Assembly (NCBI RefSeq): GCF_000482845.1
Contig: NZ_KI519511.1
Location: 58,115-122,114, forward strand
DNA from: Anaerobiospirillum succiniciproducens DSM 6400
GTDB lineage: Bacteria > Pseudomonadota > Gammaproteobacteria > Enterobacterales > Succinivibrionaceae
Direction: 5' to 3'
DNA length: 64,000 nucleotides
The notes under the pieces were generated by a model. The model was not told the origin of the DNA. It did not search any database and saw only the letters and a program-made list of their open reading frames with translations. How positions within the stretch are numbered: position 1 is the first letter of the stretch; the number at the start of each line of letters is the position of its first letter. The translations under genes were made by a program, and so were the position numbers. Below are positions 39,647 to 49,068 of the stretch, piece after piece.

Positions 39647-42157
39647 GTGAAGCTGCAAGCTTGCTCTAAAGTCATTACGTTAAATGCGATTGGTTTTACC
39701 CTCTGTGCTGCGGGCTCTTTATTTACATTAAGCTCCGCACAGCAAAGCATTGACGACACCTACAAGAATAAGGTGCAGTCTGCGATTTCTAGCGCCAACT
39801 CCGATCTCATTCATTACGTGCATCGTATTGACAATGATTACTATCAGCTCGTCAATATGTCGCTATCTAATGTGCTTTCTCTCAACCGTGAGGTCTATCT
39901 TAAAGACCCTCTCTTATCTTTCTTTGAGAGAAACATCCGTGCCCCATCAAGCTACTCTAATGGCGAGTACTTAAAGTACGCTTTAGACGCCTTAAACTAT
40001 TACAAGATTCCTTATGCTTGCTACGATCTTAAGAGCAAGGAGCTTGAAGTTTTTGGTATAAAAGATGAGAAGCTAAAGAGCCGCTTATTAAAGGCTCACA
40101 CTCAAGATGGCGCTACTTTAGAAGATCTCATTAAGCAGCCTTCAGCCTTAACTCAAAGCTTTAGCATCATGTACTCAGGGAGTGATACTTACCTGTGTCT
40201 AAAAATCTTTGACCAAGGCGCGAACAAGAATTACTACGTCTTCTCAAGCTATTTAAGCGTGCTTGAGAACACTAACCTCGACGTTAAGAAGATCTTCTCA
40301 GATATCGATCCTATGATGCAGGACATCTTAAAGGACGATGCTGTCATGATCGTACGTCGTGGTCAGACTGTCTTTAAGACCAATCAATTTGATCTTAAAT
40401 TAGACTCTCACCTCAATAACCTACGCTCCATGGTAGGCGTACGTATTGTTGATAGTAAGGGCAATATAGTAAACGATCCAACTAAGCTCTCAAGCTCAGA
40501 TAATGCCTCAATCTTAGGCGTCTCTTACTTACGTAGTATCAACTCTTACATTATCTTAAAGCGTCCTTTCACAACTTATTATGAAAGCGACTCTCTGCTC
40601 TTAATTGCCCGCATTGCACTGGTTATATTGTGCTTAGTCTTCATGGGACTGATCACTCGCGAGATCTTGCGTTCATATCGCGATGACAAGCGTGAGTTTA
40701 AGCATGTGGCATCCTTAGTTAATCGTTTAACTAACATGCCATACGATACTTTCTTAGTGAAGGTTCACGAGGCTCATCAGGCTTATTTAGAGCACAAGGC
40801 TAAGCAAAATGCTGCAGCCTCTACTTCTGATACTTTAGCAGAGGGTGCCAAAACCGAAGCAAGCGCTGCAAGTGCCACTACCGACGCAGCAGATGCCAAT
40901 GCAAGTGCAACAGACAGCGCTGCGAATAATAATGTTGCAGCCAATGAGAACACTACTGCTGCACCAGAGGGCTCTACAGCTGACACTACTGCAGCTACCG
41001 CTAATAGCAACAACAACACTCAAGAGGATAAGCAACAAGCTCTTGAGAGTGTTGAGGGTATTGCTAAGGCTGTTGACACTAAGCTTGAGAAAGACGCTAA
41101 AGAGCATATTGATGCAGCTAAGGCTGAAACTGAGTCAGATCAGGTTAAGGCCGATAATGACGATGAAGGTGCAGAGCATATCGATGAAAACAACGATATA
41201 AGCTTAATGCCTACTGAGAAACTCAGCGAAGAGGCTATTAACTTCATCGAGAACTACATCTTAGAAGATCTCTTAAAGAATAGTGGTGTTGAGGCTGACT
41301 CAATTACTGGCGAGGCTCTCTTAGGCACTATTCATATTGCTCTAAGCGCTGAGCTTAAGTCATCTCAGCAAATTAGCGAGCTTAAGACTGAGTTTAAGAA
41401 CCGCATTCCTATCTTCCGTAAAGAAGGTCAGTTCATTGCCGCACGTAAGATGCTGCTCAATACCCTGCCTTCAGAAGATGCTATGCCTTCTTCTAACTTT
41501 GTTGATTTTGCAGCTTTCACCGTACCAGCCCGAGAGCTTTCTGGTAACTTCTATCTGATTCGTCGTATTGATGAGAACAATCTTGCTTTCATCATTGGCG
41601 ATTGCTGCTCTATTGGTATTAAGGCTGCCTATACCGCTACTGTAATTAAGACTTTAGTGGATGAGGCCTTAAGACTGTCACTTGATCCGCCTAGTATGAT
41701 GAGCTACATCAATGACCGTCTGTGCGAAGAGCGCAATGTTGCCTCAGTAGGCTTATTTATCAGCATCATCTCTGAGATGACCGGTAATGTAATTGCCTGC
41801 AACGCTGGCCATACTAGCCCAATTGTGATTGACGATAATGGCCCTCACTTCATGTGCGAGCCAAATGATAAGCGCTTAGGCCGTAATCAGGGTGAGACCT
41901 TTGAGCTGAGCAAGTGCTACCTTGCTAACAATGATATGGTACTGCTCTACTCACAGGGCATCGTTAACGTCCGCAATAGCAATGACGAGCTCTTTGGTAT
42001 GGAGCGTCTGCTTGACCACTGCGATAACAGCGCAGGTCTACGTGCTGATGAACTTATCATCCGCATCCTCAATGACATCAAGCAGCATAAGGGCAAGCGT
42101 CCATTCCGTGAGGACGTCTCCTTAATCAGCTTCAAGCAGCTGCGTATCCGCTTCTAA
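39647..42157 (+). CDS. membrane sensor with SpoIIE/RsbU-type PP2C phosphatase domain
   Basis: An 836-residue inner-membrane protein starting at GTG 39647, with AAAAGGAA upstream. Membrane segments lie at about residues 9-30 and 315-338, enclosing a ~285-residue periplasmic sensor. A HAMP-like stretch follows, then an Ala/Asn/Thr-rich linker (~385-500). The PP2C domain runs from ~620 to 830: PARELSGNFYLIRRIDEN, IIGDCCSIGIKAAYTATVIK, then VIACNAGHTSPIVI, ELFGMERLLDHCDNS and REDVSLISF. RsbU-type enzymes dephosphorylate an anti-anti-sigma factor to release a sigma factor. Two positions look unusual: the normal D-x-SGKG is DCCSIG, and the normal YTDG is YSQG, losing an Asp thought to bind metal. 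No STAS or anti-sigma gene is nearby. It may be a weak or inactive enzyme. Confidence 0.85.
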   Translation: MKLQACSKVITLNAIGFTLCAAGSLFTLSSAQQSIDDTYKNKVQSAISSANSDLIHYVHRIDNDYYQLVNMSLSNVLSLNREVYLKDPLLSFFERNIRAPSSYSNGEYLKYALDALNYYKIPYACYDLKSKELEVFGIKDEKLKSRLLKAHTQDGATLEDLIKQPSALTQSFSIMYSGSDTYLCLKIFDQGANKNYYVFSSYLSVLENTNLDVKKIFSDIDPMMQDILKDDAVMIVRRGQTVFKTNQFDLKLDSHLNNLRSMVGVRIVDSKGNIVNDPTKLSSSDNASILGVSYLRSINSYIILKRPFTTYYESDSLLLIARIALVILCLVFMGLITREILRSYRDDKREFKHVASLVNRLTNMPYDTFLVKVHEAHQAYLEHKAKQNAAASTSDTLAEGAKTEASAASATTDAADANASATDSAANNNVAANENTTAAPEGSTADTTAATANSNNNTQEDKQQALESVEGIAKAVDTKLEKDAKEHIDAAKAETESDQVKADNDDEGAEHIDENNDISLMPTEKLSEEAINFIENYILEDLLKNSGVEADSITGEALLGTIHIALSAELKSSQQISELKTEFKNRIPIFRKEGQFIAARKMLLNTLPSEDAMPSSNFVDFAAFTVPARELSGNFYLIRRIDENNLAFIIGDCCSIGIKAAYTATVIKTLVDEALRLSLDPPSMMSYINDRLCEERNVASVGLFISIISEMTGNVIACNAGHTSPIVIDDNGPHFMCEPNDKRLGRNQGETFELSKCYLANNDMVLLYSQGIVNVRNSNDELFGMERLLDHCDNSAGLRADELIIRILNDIKQHKGKRPFREDVSLISFKQLRIRF

Positions 42158-43020
42158 AGCCACAGCTAAAGCTGATAGCTAGCCAAAAGCTCAATTATAA
42201 AGCTTCATCTCAAGGGCACGTTCGCTAATCGACCGTGCCCTTGTGCTATCTGCAGCCACACCGCCTAGCGATCACCAAAGCCAGCGCACCGCTACAAGCC
42301 AGATCAACAATAACTGCCATTAAACTGCAGCTCGCATGTGAACAGTTCAACTATCAAATTCCCCCAACAAGACCAAACGCCCTCTTGGCTCATGCACTCA
42401 AGCACAAGGCTCAACACCTCTTTGCTCATGCATTCAAACTCAAGGTGCTGCAAATGATAAGGCAGACTTGTGTGTATTACTGCAGCCGTAGACGCATAGG
42501 CATAGGCATAGAACTAGTCATTGGCAGATACTCAGACGTTCGCTAAATCGTGCTCATGAAGGCTGATACCTAGATATACCGACTACCGCGCTTGAAGATA
42601 CAAAGATGCGAGGTCTGCTTAAGAATTGCACTTGTGTATGCGTTTTTAGTGAAAGGAAGGCTGTACTTTTTTATTGCACTAAAGTTGAGGGTAAACAAAA
42701 GTGCCTTTGTTTTGGGTAAATTTGCATCAAGGCCATATTTGAGGGATTTATACGATCGGCATTGTAAATTTTGCAGCTTAAGCCCTAACCTGTATGGTGC
42801 CTAATCAGTGCAAAAAGTGCGTACCAAAAGTGATCAATCGTTGTCTTTAGTTGGGCATTGCATCAATTTTGTGCAATTTATGGGAATTTGATGAGTTCAA
42901 GATCACAGTTAAAAAGCGTCAAAAAGCCCATAGAATGGCCATTTAATCTATGTATCTAGATAAAACTCGAGATCAGTACCTTTGACGGTTAAATTGCCTT
43001 AAAGATGCCATTTTTATAGT
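42158..43020. other. gene-free stretch
   Basis: No supported gene in about 0.85 kb. Two ~33-bp units near 42385-42450 share a GCTCATGCAYTCAA core. A 70-codon frame at 42592-42804 starts with TTG and has no ribosome site. Confidence 0.4.
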
Positions 43021-43026
43021 TTATGG

Positions 43027-43157
43027 CATAATTAATCCCGACGATAATCATCACTCGACATAAGACTTTGTTTAGCAACACATTCTAGTGCAAGCAAGTC
43101 ACCTGTCAGGGTCGGTCAGGAGATGCACAGACGCAGGGTTACAATCCCTGCTTTTTT
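43027..43157 (+). ncRNA. candidate small RNA with intrinsic terminator
   Basis: TTGCCT (42994-42999) and TATAGT (43015-43020), 15 bp apart, could be its promoter. Start points are approximate. GTGCA (43088-43092) can pair with TGCAC (43124-43128), enclosing a CCTG/CAGG pairing. The end is a textbook terminator: GCAGGG (43133-43138), loop TTACAAT, CCCTGC (43146-43151), then six Ts. No ORF lies inside. The terminator is 356 bp before brnQ, so a free-standing RNA fits better than attenuation. The hairpin resembles a tRNA T-arm, but the rest does not fold as tRNA. Confidence 0.5.
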
Positions 43158-43513
43158 ATCGGTGCTCTCTTTTATGAACTCTTGAAGTTCAAACGATAGA
43201 AATCGGCTGTCGTTGTACTACGAGCAGCACGGTTATTAGGCGCTCTAGCGCAATCTTATGCATGCTTACCGGCGTTTGCATCAGATCTAGATTATGTGGC
43301 CACACTTACCTGTATGTGTCCATATGACTCAACTTTTAACCGTAAACAAGTCCAAGCAATAGCATCTACACCAATTGATGCTCATGATGTTAAGTACATC
43401 TAAGCTTTGCTAACTGCCTAGTACTGTCACTGACTCTAAACGGATGCGACTTAATATGCCGCTTACCGGCGGCTCAGTCTTGAAGTCGAGACGAACTATT
43501 TAAAGGCTTTTCT

Positions 43514-44824
43514 ATGTCAAAACTTACAATCAAGGAAATTATCTTGCTCGGCATGACCAACTTTGCATTATATGTTGGTGCTGGCAACATTATTTTCCCA
43601 CCGATCTTGGGATTACAGGCCGGAACTAATGTATTCCCTGCTGCTATTGGCTTCTTAATCACTGGTGTTGGTCTCCCTGTTATCGCTGCTGTGGCTATGG
43701 CTCGTTTAGGCGGCTCCATGGAGAAACTGTGTGAACCAATCGGTGCAAAAGCTGGCTTCTTAGCTGTTGCAGTGTGCTTCTTATCCATTGGCCCTCTCTT
43801 TGCGATCCCACGTACCGCAACTGTGGCCTACGAACTGGCTATTAAGCCTTTCGTTAGCGAAGACACCAACCTGCTCCCAGGCTACTCAGTGTTCTACTTT
43901 ATCATTGCTCTGATCTTTGCTCTTTACCCAGCTAAGATTCTTGACACTGTAGGCAAGATCTTATCCCCAATTAAGATCGCAGCACTGTTAATCCTCTGCG
44001 TAACTGCATTTGTGTTAGCTCCATCTGAGCCAGTTGATCCACAGGCTGAATTCGTAACTGGTGCATTTACCTTAGGCTTCGTTAACGGCTACTTAACCTT
44101 AGATACCTTAGCTTCTTTAGCATTCTCCATCATTATCGTTAATGCTATTCGCTCCCACGGTGTAACTGAGGTTCGCCCTGTAACTAAGTACGCTATTATC
44201 TCTGGCTGTCTCGCTGGTCTTGGCCTGGCATTCATCTACGTATGTCTGTTCAAGCTTGGCAACGAGTCCTTCACTTTAGCTCCAAAGGCTACTAACGGCG
44301 CTGAGGTATTAAGCGGCTACGTTAACTACGCATACGGCACCTTCGGTAACATCTTCCTTGCAATCTTAATTATTGCTGCATGTATGGTTACCGCTATCGG
44401 TCTTATCTGCGCCTGTTCTTCATACTTCGAGAACGTATGGCCAATCAAGTACCGTACCTACGCTATTATCTTTGCTGTTGTTTCCTGCGGTATTGCTAAC
44501 TTCGGTTTAACTACCTTAATTAACATCTCCGTACCTGCTCTGATTTCCGTGTACCCAATGTTCATCGTACTCGTGATGACCTCTTTCATCCGCGATTACT
44601 TCAAGAACCAGCGCTTAGTTATTGCTCCAGTTGCCGCTTTAGCTTTAGTATTCGGTCTCAACGATGGTATCGAGGCTGCTGGTTTCAACATTCTGCCAGA
44701 CTCAGTCAAGGCTATGTTACCAATGTATGACAATGACCTGTCATGGTTAGTACCTTGCATCGTACTCTGCGTGATCATGTACTTTGTTGACCGCGCTAAG
44801 AGCACCAAGGCAGAAGCTGCCTAA
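43514..44824 (+). CDS. brnQ: branched-chain amino acid:cation symporter, LIVCS family
   Basis: A 436-residue inner-membrane carrier importing Leu, Ile and Val with Na+ or H+. AAAGG precedes ATG 43514. BrnQ features are LGMTNFALYVGAGNIIFPP at about residues 12-30, then GLQAGTNVFPAAIGFLITGV, SIGPLFAIPRTATVAYE, and a NGYLTLDTLASLAFSIII block. About 12 membrane segments are evident. The length fits the family. The strongly biased codons suggest good expression. A terminator follows. Confidence 0.93.
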   Translation: MSKLTIKEIILLGMTNFALYVGAGNIIFPPILGLQAGTNVFPAAIGFLITGVGLPVIAAVAMARLGGSMEKLCEPIGAKAGFLAVAVCFLSIGPLFAIPRTATVAYELAIKPFVSEDTNLLPGYSVFYFIIALIFALYPAKILDTVGKILSPIKIAALLILCVTAFVLAPSEPVDPQAEFVTGAFTLGFVNGYLTLDTLASLAFSIIIVNAIRSHGVTEVRPVTKYAIISGCLAGLGLAFIYVCLFKLGNESFTLAPKATNGAEVLSGYVNYAYGTFGNIFLAILIIAACMVTAIGLICACSSYFENVWPIKYRTYAIIFAVVSCGIANFGLTTLINISVPALISVYPMFIVLVMTSFIRDYFKNQRLVIAPVAALALVFGLNDGIEAAGFNILPDSVKAMLPMYDNDLSWLVPCIVLCVIMYFVDRAKSTKAEAA

Positions 44825-44844
44825 TACATAACAAACCTCATAAA

Positions 44845-44893
44845 GATTCGCCTTGCGAATCGCCAAAGGCCCGCCTCGTGCGGGCCTATTTAT
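44845..44893 (+). terminator. terminator of brnQ
   Basis: A small GATTCG/CGAATC hairpin (from 44845) is followed by AGGCCCGC (44867-44874), loop CTCGT and GCGGGCCT (44880-44887), then ATTTATTT. Confidence 0.88.
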
Positions 44894-45157
44894 TTCCGCC
44901 AGCAAAGCCCCTCACCTGGCAATGCATCAACGCCCCTCACCTTTAAAAACCATTCACCTCAAATCCACTTGCAGCACTAGCGTTCAATCTACAACCGCAA
45001 AAGATCACAGCAGCTAGAAGCACAGTATTTATCTGTGTATCTATTCATTACAAGCGCTACATACAAGGCTGGCTCTAAGTAATTACACTATTTGGCTTAT
45101 AAATCAGGATCACAACAGTTAACCCGAAAAACAATAAAAATAGTCATGGCAAACAAT
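44894..45157. other. spacer before the flagellin promoter
   Basis: AT-rich intergenic DNA with no gene. The 5' flank of the flagellin control region begins here. Confidence 0.4.
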
Positions 45158-45184
45158 TAAACTTTAGTAAAATGTTACCGACAC
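45158..45184 (+). promoter_or_regulatory. sigma-28 (FliA)-like flagellin promoter
   Basis: TAAACTTT (45158-45165), 11 bp, then ACCGACAC (45177-45184) fits the TAAA...CCGAT pattern of FliA promoters with the correct spacing. It lies about 300 bp before the first flagellin and would give a long leader. Confidence 0.55.
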
Positions 45185-45314
45185 TTCAGTTTGCAATTTA
45201 ACAGTAATCAACTAGCAAAATACTCTAATAAACTTCATATATAAGCCATTTAACTAAAATCATAGATAACCTGTTATGTACACAGGATATTTAACTGACT
45301 GTAAACAACAATCT

Positions 45315-45333
45315 GCGAGCTCGCGTTATAACG
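45315..45333. promoter_or_regulatory. two abutting perfect palindromes in the flagellin leader
   Basis: GCGAGCTCGC (45315-45324) and CGTTATAACG (45324-45333) share one base. They lie between the sigma-28-like promoter and the first flagellin ATG. They could be operator sites or leader RNA hairpins. Confidence 0.45.
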
Positions 45334-45480
45334 GGCAGAAGGCGATAGTAAAAAGAGATCAGAACTAAGCTTTAGCTGTGAGATCACTGCTTCGCAATAA
45401 TAGAATTCATAAGCTCTTTCATGCAGGCTAGCCCTGTTATCTCATTCAAAGAGCAAACAACTAACTAAAAGGGTCTAGCC

Positions 45481-46470
45481 ATGCCAGTATATGTGAATAC
45501 AAATTATTCAGCCCTTCAAGGCCAACGCTACTTAGGCAACGTACAGAACTCCTTAACTACTACATATCAGCGCCTATCATCAGGACTTCGTATCAATAGT
45601 GCAAAAGATGACGCTGCAGGCCTCCAGATCGCAGACCGTTTAACAAGCCAGATCAATGGCCTCAATCAAGGCAATCGCAACGCATCTGATGGTATCGCCT
45701 TAGCTCAGACCATCGAATCAGGCATGGACGAGATCTCAGGCATGCTCCAAAAGATCCGTACCTTAACTGTACAGGCAGCTAATGGTACTAACACTAAAGA
45801 AGATCGCGCAGCTCTGTCAAAGGAAGCAACCGCTTTAGCAACCGAGATTAATCGAATTGCTACTCAAACCACTTTTGCTGGCAAAACTGTGCTGAACGGC
45901 ATGGGCGAATCATCTATCTTTGGCAAAGACGGTGCTGCTGGTGGTGCAGGTCAAAACGGTACAGCTGGCAAAGCAGGCAAAACTGGAACCATGACGTTGC
46001 AGGTCGGCTCAAACAAGGGAGACATCATCTCTTTTGACATTGACTCTGTAATGTTTTCAAAAATTGCTGTTGAAGCTGGTAATGGCGGCAAGCTTATAGG
46101 TGCTGACAAAATTTTTAAAACAGACAACAATACAGGAGCTGTGACAGTTACATTCACAAAGGCTGACTTTGCAAATGCTGCCAACGATGCATATATCGGA
46201 AAAGTTATTGAACTAATGGATACTGCCATTTCTAAAGTTGATGGCATGCGTGCTGGGTTAGGCGCGATCCAAAACAGACTTGAAAGTTCCATCCGCAACC
46301 AGTCTAACGTTGCTGCTAATGAAGCTGATGCACGCTCACGTATTCGTGATGCTGATTTCGCTGAAGAGTCTGCTAACCTGTCACAGCAGTCAATCATTCA
46401 GCAGGCTGCTGCTTCCATGCTGATGCAAGCCAATACCCGTCCACAGCTCGGTCTGAGCCTTTTAGGCTAA
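45481..46470 (+). CDS. flagellin A with collagen-like insert
   Basis: A 329-residue flagellar filament subunit, exported by the flagellar type III apparatus and so without a signal peptide. AAGGG precedes ATG 45481. The N-terminal D0/D1 helices (YQRLSSGLRINSAKDDAAGL) and the C-terminal helices (ANLSQQSIIQQAAASMLMQ, ending LGLSLLG) are canonical. The central D2/D3 region is short. At residues ~148-170 it has seven Gly-X-X triplets (GKDGAAGGAGQNGTAGKAGK), a collagen-like stretch unusual for flagellin. The gene is 18 bp upstream of a near-identical paralogue, and the two probably share one transcript. Confidence 0.95.
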   Translation: MPVYVNTNYSALQGQRYLGNVQNSLTTTYQRLSSGLRINSAKDDAAGLQIADRLTSQINGLNQGNRNASDGIALAQTIESGMDEISGMLQKIRTLTVQAANGTNTKEDRAALSKEATALATEINRIATQTTFAGKTVLNGMGESSIFGKDGAAGGAGQNGTAGKAGKTGTMTLQVGSNKGDIISFDIDSVMFSKIAVEAGNGGKLIGADKIFKTDNNTGAVTVTFTKADFANAANDAYIGKVIELMDTAISKVDGMRAGLGAIQNRLESSIRNQSNVAANEADARSRIRDADFAEESANLSQQSIIQQAAASMLMQANTRPQLGLSLLG

Positions 46471-46488
46471 TCTGAGGAGTACATCAAA

Positions 46489-47472
46489 ATGGCAGTATAT
46501 GTTAATACAAATTACTCAGCTCTTCAGGGCCAGCGCTACTTAGGCAATGTTCAGAACTCACTGACTACCACATATCAGAGATTATCATCAGGTCTTCGTA
46601 TCAATAGCGCAAAAGATGACGCTGCAGGTCTCCAGATCGCTGATCGTCTGACATCCCAGATTAATGGTCTCAACCAGGGTAACCGCAACGCTGCAGACGG
46701 TATCGCATTAGCTCAGACTATTGAAGCAGGCATGGATGAGATCTCAGGCATGCTTCAGAAGATGCGTACTTTAACTGTACAAGCAGCAAACGGCACTAAC
46801 ACTGCACAAGATCGTGCTGCTTTATCAAAGGAAGTTGCTTCATTAGCCACTGAAGTTAACCGTATTGCCACTCAGACTACCTTTGCTGGTAAGAAGGTTC
46901 TGAATGGTAAAGGCACAGACTCTATTTTCGGTGCAGCTGGTGGCGCTGGTGGTCCTGGTGGTGCAGGTAATAACGGCACTGCAGGTAAAGCTGGTGATAA
47001 AGGCACTATGACTTTACAAGTCGGATCCAATAAGGGTGACGTGATATCATTTGATGTTGAGTCAGTTATGTTCTCACAACTCACTGGCAATATTACTGAC
47101 CTTATTGGTAATGGCAAGGTATTCTCAACTAACAATAATACTGGTCAGATTAGTGTTACTTTTACCAAGGCAACAACAGGTAATGGCAACGACTCATTTG
47201 GTGCCATCATTCAGTTATTTGACAGTGCAATCTCTAAGGTAGATGGCATGCGTGCCGGGTTAGGTGCTATCCAGAACAGACTTGAGTCATCTATTCGCAA
47301 CCAGTCTAATGTGGCTGCTAATGAGGCTGATGCACGCTCACGTATTCGTGATGCTGACTTCGCTGAAGAGTCTGCTAACCTGTCACAGCAGTCCATCATC
47401 CAGCAGGCAGCTGCTTCCATGCTGATGCAGGCTAATACCCGTCCACAGCTGGGCTTAAGCCTCTTGGGCTAA
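46489..47472 (+). CDS. flagellin B with collagen-like insert
   Basis: A 327-residue paralogue of the preceding flagellin. GAGGAG precedes ATG 46489. The first ~130 and last ~85 residues are almost identical to flagellin A, although the DNA differs at many synonymous sites. The middle diverges. Its Gly-X-X stretch at ~148-172 (GAAGGAGGPGGAGNNGTAGK) has about eight triplets and includes a GGP triplet. Two subunits could form mixed or alternative filaments. No flagellar hook, cap or chaperone gene is next to it. Confidence 0.95.
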   Translation: MAVYVNTNYSALQGQRYLGNVQNSLTTTYQRLSSGLRINSAKDDAAGLQIADRLTSQINGLNQGNRNAADGIALAQTIEAGMDEISGMLQKMRTLTVQAANGTNTAQDRAALSKEVASLATEVNRIATQTTFAGKKVLNGKGTDSIFGAAGGAGGPGGAGNNGTAGKAGDKGTMTLQVGSNKGDVISFDVESVMFSQLTGNITDLIGNGKVFSTNNNTGQISVTFTKATTGNGNDSFGAIIQLFDSAISKVDGMRAGLGAIQNRLESSIRNQSNVAANEADARSRIRDADFAEESANLSQQSIIQQAAASMLMQANTRPQLGLSLLG

Positions 47473-47511
47473 TGATTGTGCGCGGTTAGCGTTTTTCCTA
47501 TTTGTTTTTTT

Positions 47512-47540
47512 AAGGCAGCCTAGGGGCTGCCTTTTTTTCT
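47512..47540 (+). terminator. terminator of the flagellin pair
   Basis: AAGGCAGCC-TAGG-GGCTGCCTT followed by TTTTTCTTTT is a strong intrinsic terminator 39 bp after the stop. Confidence 0.93.
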
Positions 47541-47787
47541 TTTGATGGGTCTTGTTGACAAGCTGAGAGTGTAAATGCAGACAGGGTATTATTTTCATTT
47601 CGCCATAATTTATACTATTTAGTCTGTTTCTGATAAAATCTGAGGCAATTTTGATAATGCCTGTATGCATAAGTGTCTTAGTTAGTGTTGCTTATAAGCT
47701 TTGCAATAACGTTTGCAATTAAAATAATCCTGATGCGCTCTAACTTTAAGCACGATACTAATCGCCTTACGATAGAGAAGATTTGGC

Positions 47788-48363
47788 GTGACTCCAAAAG
47801 AACTTGAAAAGATCATAAAACTTAGAAAGAACTTTATGAGATCTGAAGAGATCCTTGCTGTAATGAAAATCTCTCCATCATCTCTTGATCGTGTTGTTCA
47901 ATTTCTTGGCTATCATGGAGAGTATGAACTACGTCGTTGCGGTGGTCTTGTTGACCACTCATTGCCACTTGACGACGATCGCTATGCCTCCATTGCAGAA
48001 TATGCTGTAGCCCATGACTGGGGTGCAGATAAGGCTGCTATTATTTTCAAGGTTAACCGTAATCATCTACGTCTGTTTATTAACAGAAGAAAGAACGCTG
48101 GTGAGCCAATTCATGACCATATGGCTGAACTACCGCCAAAGGTTTCTTTAAATCGTGAGTATGATCCGTGTCGTCGTGGCTTTAGACGTGCTGTAGTCTT
48201 AAGCTTAAATCCAGGCCCTGAACTCCCTGCTCCTAGTCTCCAGGCTCGCAAAGGCGTAAAGTCTAAGTTACTCACTGCCAAGCCTAAGCGTGAGCCGCTT
48301 GGTCCAAAGGATGGCCTGAAAATTAAAAATGTCCCAAAGCTATCTTTGGATCTCGAAAAATAA
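47788..48363 (+). CDS. putative DNA-binding protein with two HTH-like segments
   Basis: A 191-residue basic protein starting at GTG 47788 with GAGAAG upstream. Residues ~17-43 (RSEEILAVMKISPSSLDRV) and ~80-103 (DKAAIIFKVNRNHLRLFIN) look like helix-turn-helix segments. The C-terminal third is Lys/Pro-rich and probably disordered (KPKREPLGPKDGLKIKNV). I recognise no family. It follows the flagellins, but a terminator intervenes, so a role in flagellar control is only a guess. Confidence 0.65.
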   Translation: MTPKELEKIIKLRKNFMRSEEILAVMKISPSSLDRVVQFLGYHGEYELRRCGGLVDHSLPLDDDRYASIAEYAVAHDWGADKAAIIFKVNRNHLRLFINRRKNAGEPIHDHMAELPPKVSLNREYDPCRRGFRRAVVLSLNPGPELPAPSLQARKGVKSKLLTAKPKREPLGPKDGLKIKNVPKLSLDLEK

Positions 48364-48382
48364 GCTCTTCCTATTTTCTAAG

Positions 48383-48403
48383 CCACTGCACGAGATGCAG
48401 TGG
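48383..48403 (+). terminator. hairpin after the HTH-like gene
   Basis: A perfect 8-bp stem CCACTGCA-CGAGA-TGCAGTGG, 20 bp after the stop, with no long T-run. Confidence 0.6.
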
Positions 48404-49068
48404 TGTTGCCCTATTCTCTTATTAGGCTAGTCTCTCTTTAGCCTTGAGCAATTGTGTTCATGAGATAAGATTAGCTTTATGCATCTTGTTTGCATTCATC
48501 TATTCAATAGCAGCCCTTAATCTTTTTTTATGAGGCATGACGGTTTCGTAAACATAATTACCTTTTGCACCTTTGTTTCTTGTATTGCACGCGCCAGTTC
48601 TTTTTGCGCAAGAAATTTACCTCAAAGATGTGACCTACATTTCATTACACAGCCTAACTAGGTCACTTGCTTGTATGACCTTATGTTTTAGACTGATCTG
48701 CTGTGCTATGGTATTTAGCGTTGGTGCAAAAGACGGCTTGCTTTTGGTGCAAGTATTTGTGGATAAGCCTTTTGTTGCTGCAGCTAAGATTGCTTAACTT
48801 TAGTTGGCTGTTTAGTTGCTGACAAAAACGCTGTGTTCTTGTGTACCGACTTAAGCTCAATCATAGTGAGGCTAAAGCCTCTTATTTTGGTATGTCTATG
48901 CTTGTCTAGAGCATCAGAAAGATGCTTACTACTCTTATCTTTTAAGAGCCCAAGCAACCCTTCTTAGTGACACGTACAAGCAGACATCTCGGTATCATGC
49001 TTTAAGGCCATGGTATCGCTAGAGTTGTTGTATATTTAGATTGAGCGATGTGCTGTGAAGGAACGATT
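48404..49068. other. gene-free stretch
   Basis: No supported gene. A small hairpin GAGGC-TAAA-GCCTC followed by TTATTTT at 48868-48888 looks like a terminator, but no gene precedes it. A short unannotated transcript is possible. Confidence 0.4.

Noticed and set aside
42592..42804. 70-codon ORF starting with TTG
   Set aside because: No ribosome site, and its composition is like the surrounding non-coding DNA.
43100..43130. SRP (4.5S) RNA core
   Set aside because: TCAGG...GTCGG loosely resembles the SRP domain, but the conserved tetraloop and symmetric loop are missing.
43133..43151. tRNA gene suggested by the T-arm-like hairpin
   Set aside because: No matching acceptor, D-arm or anticodon arm can be folded upstream. 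The hairpin is better read as a terminator stem.
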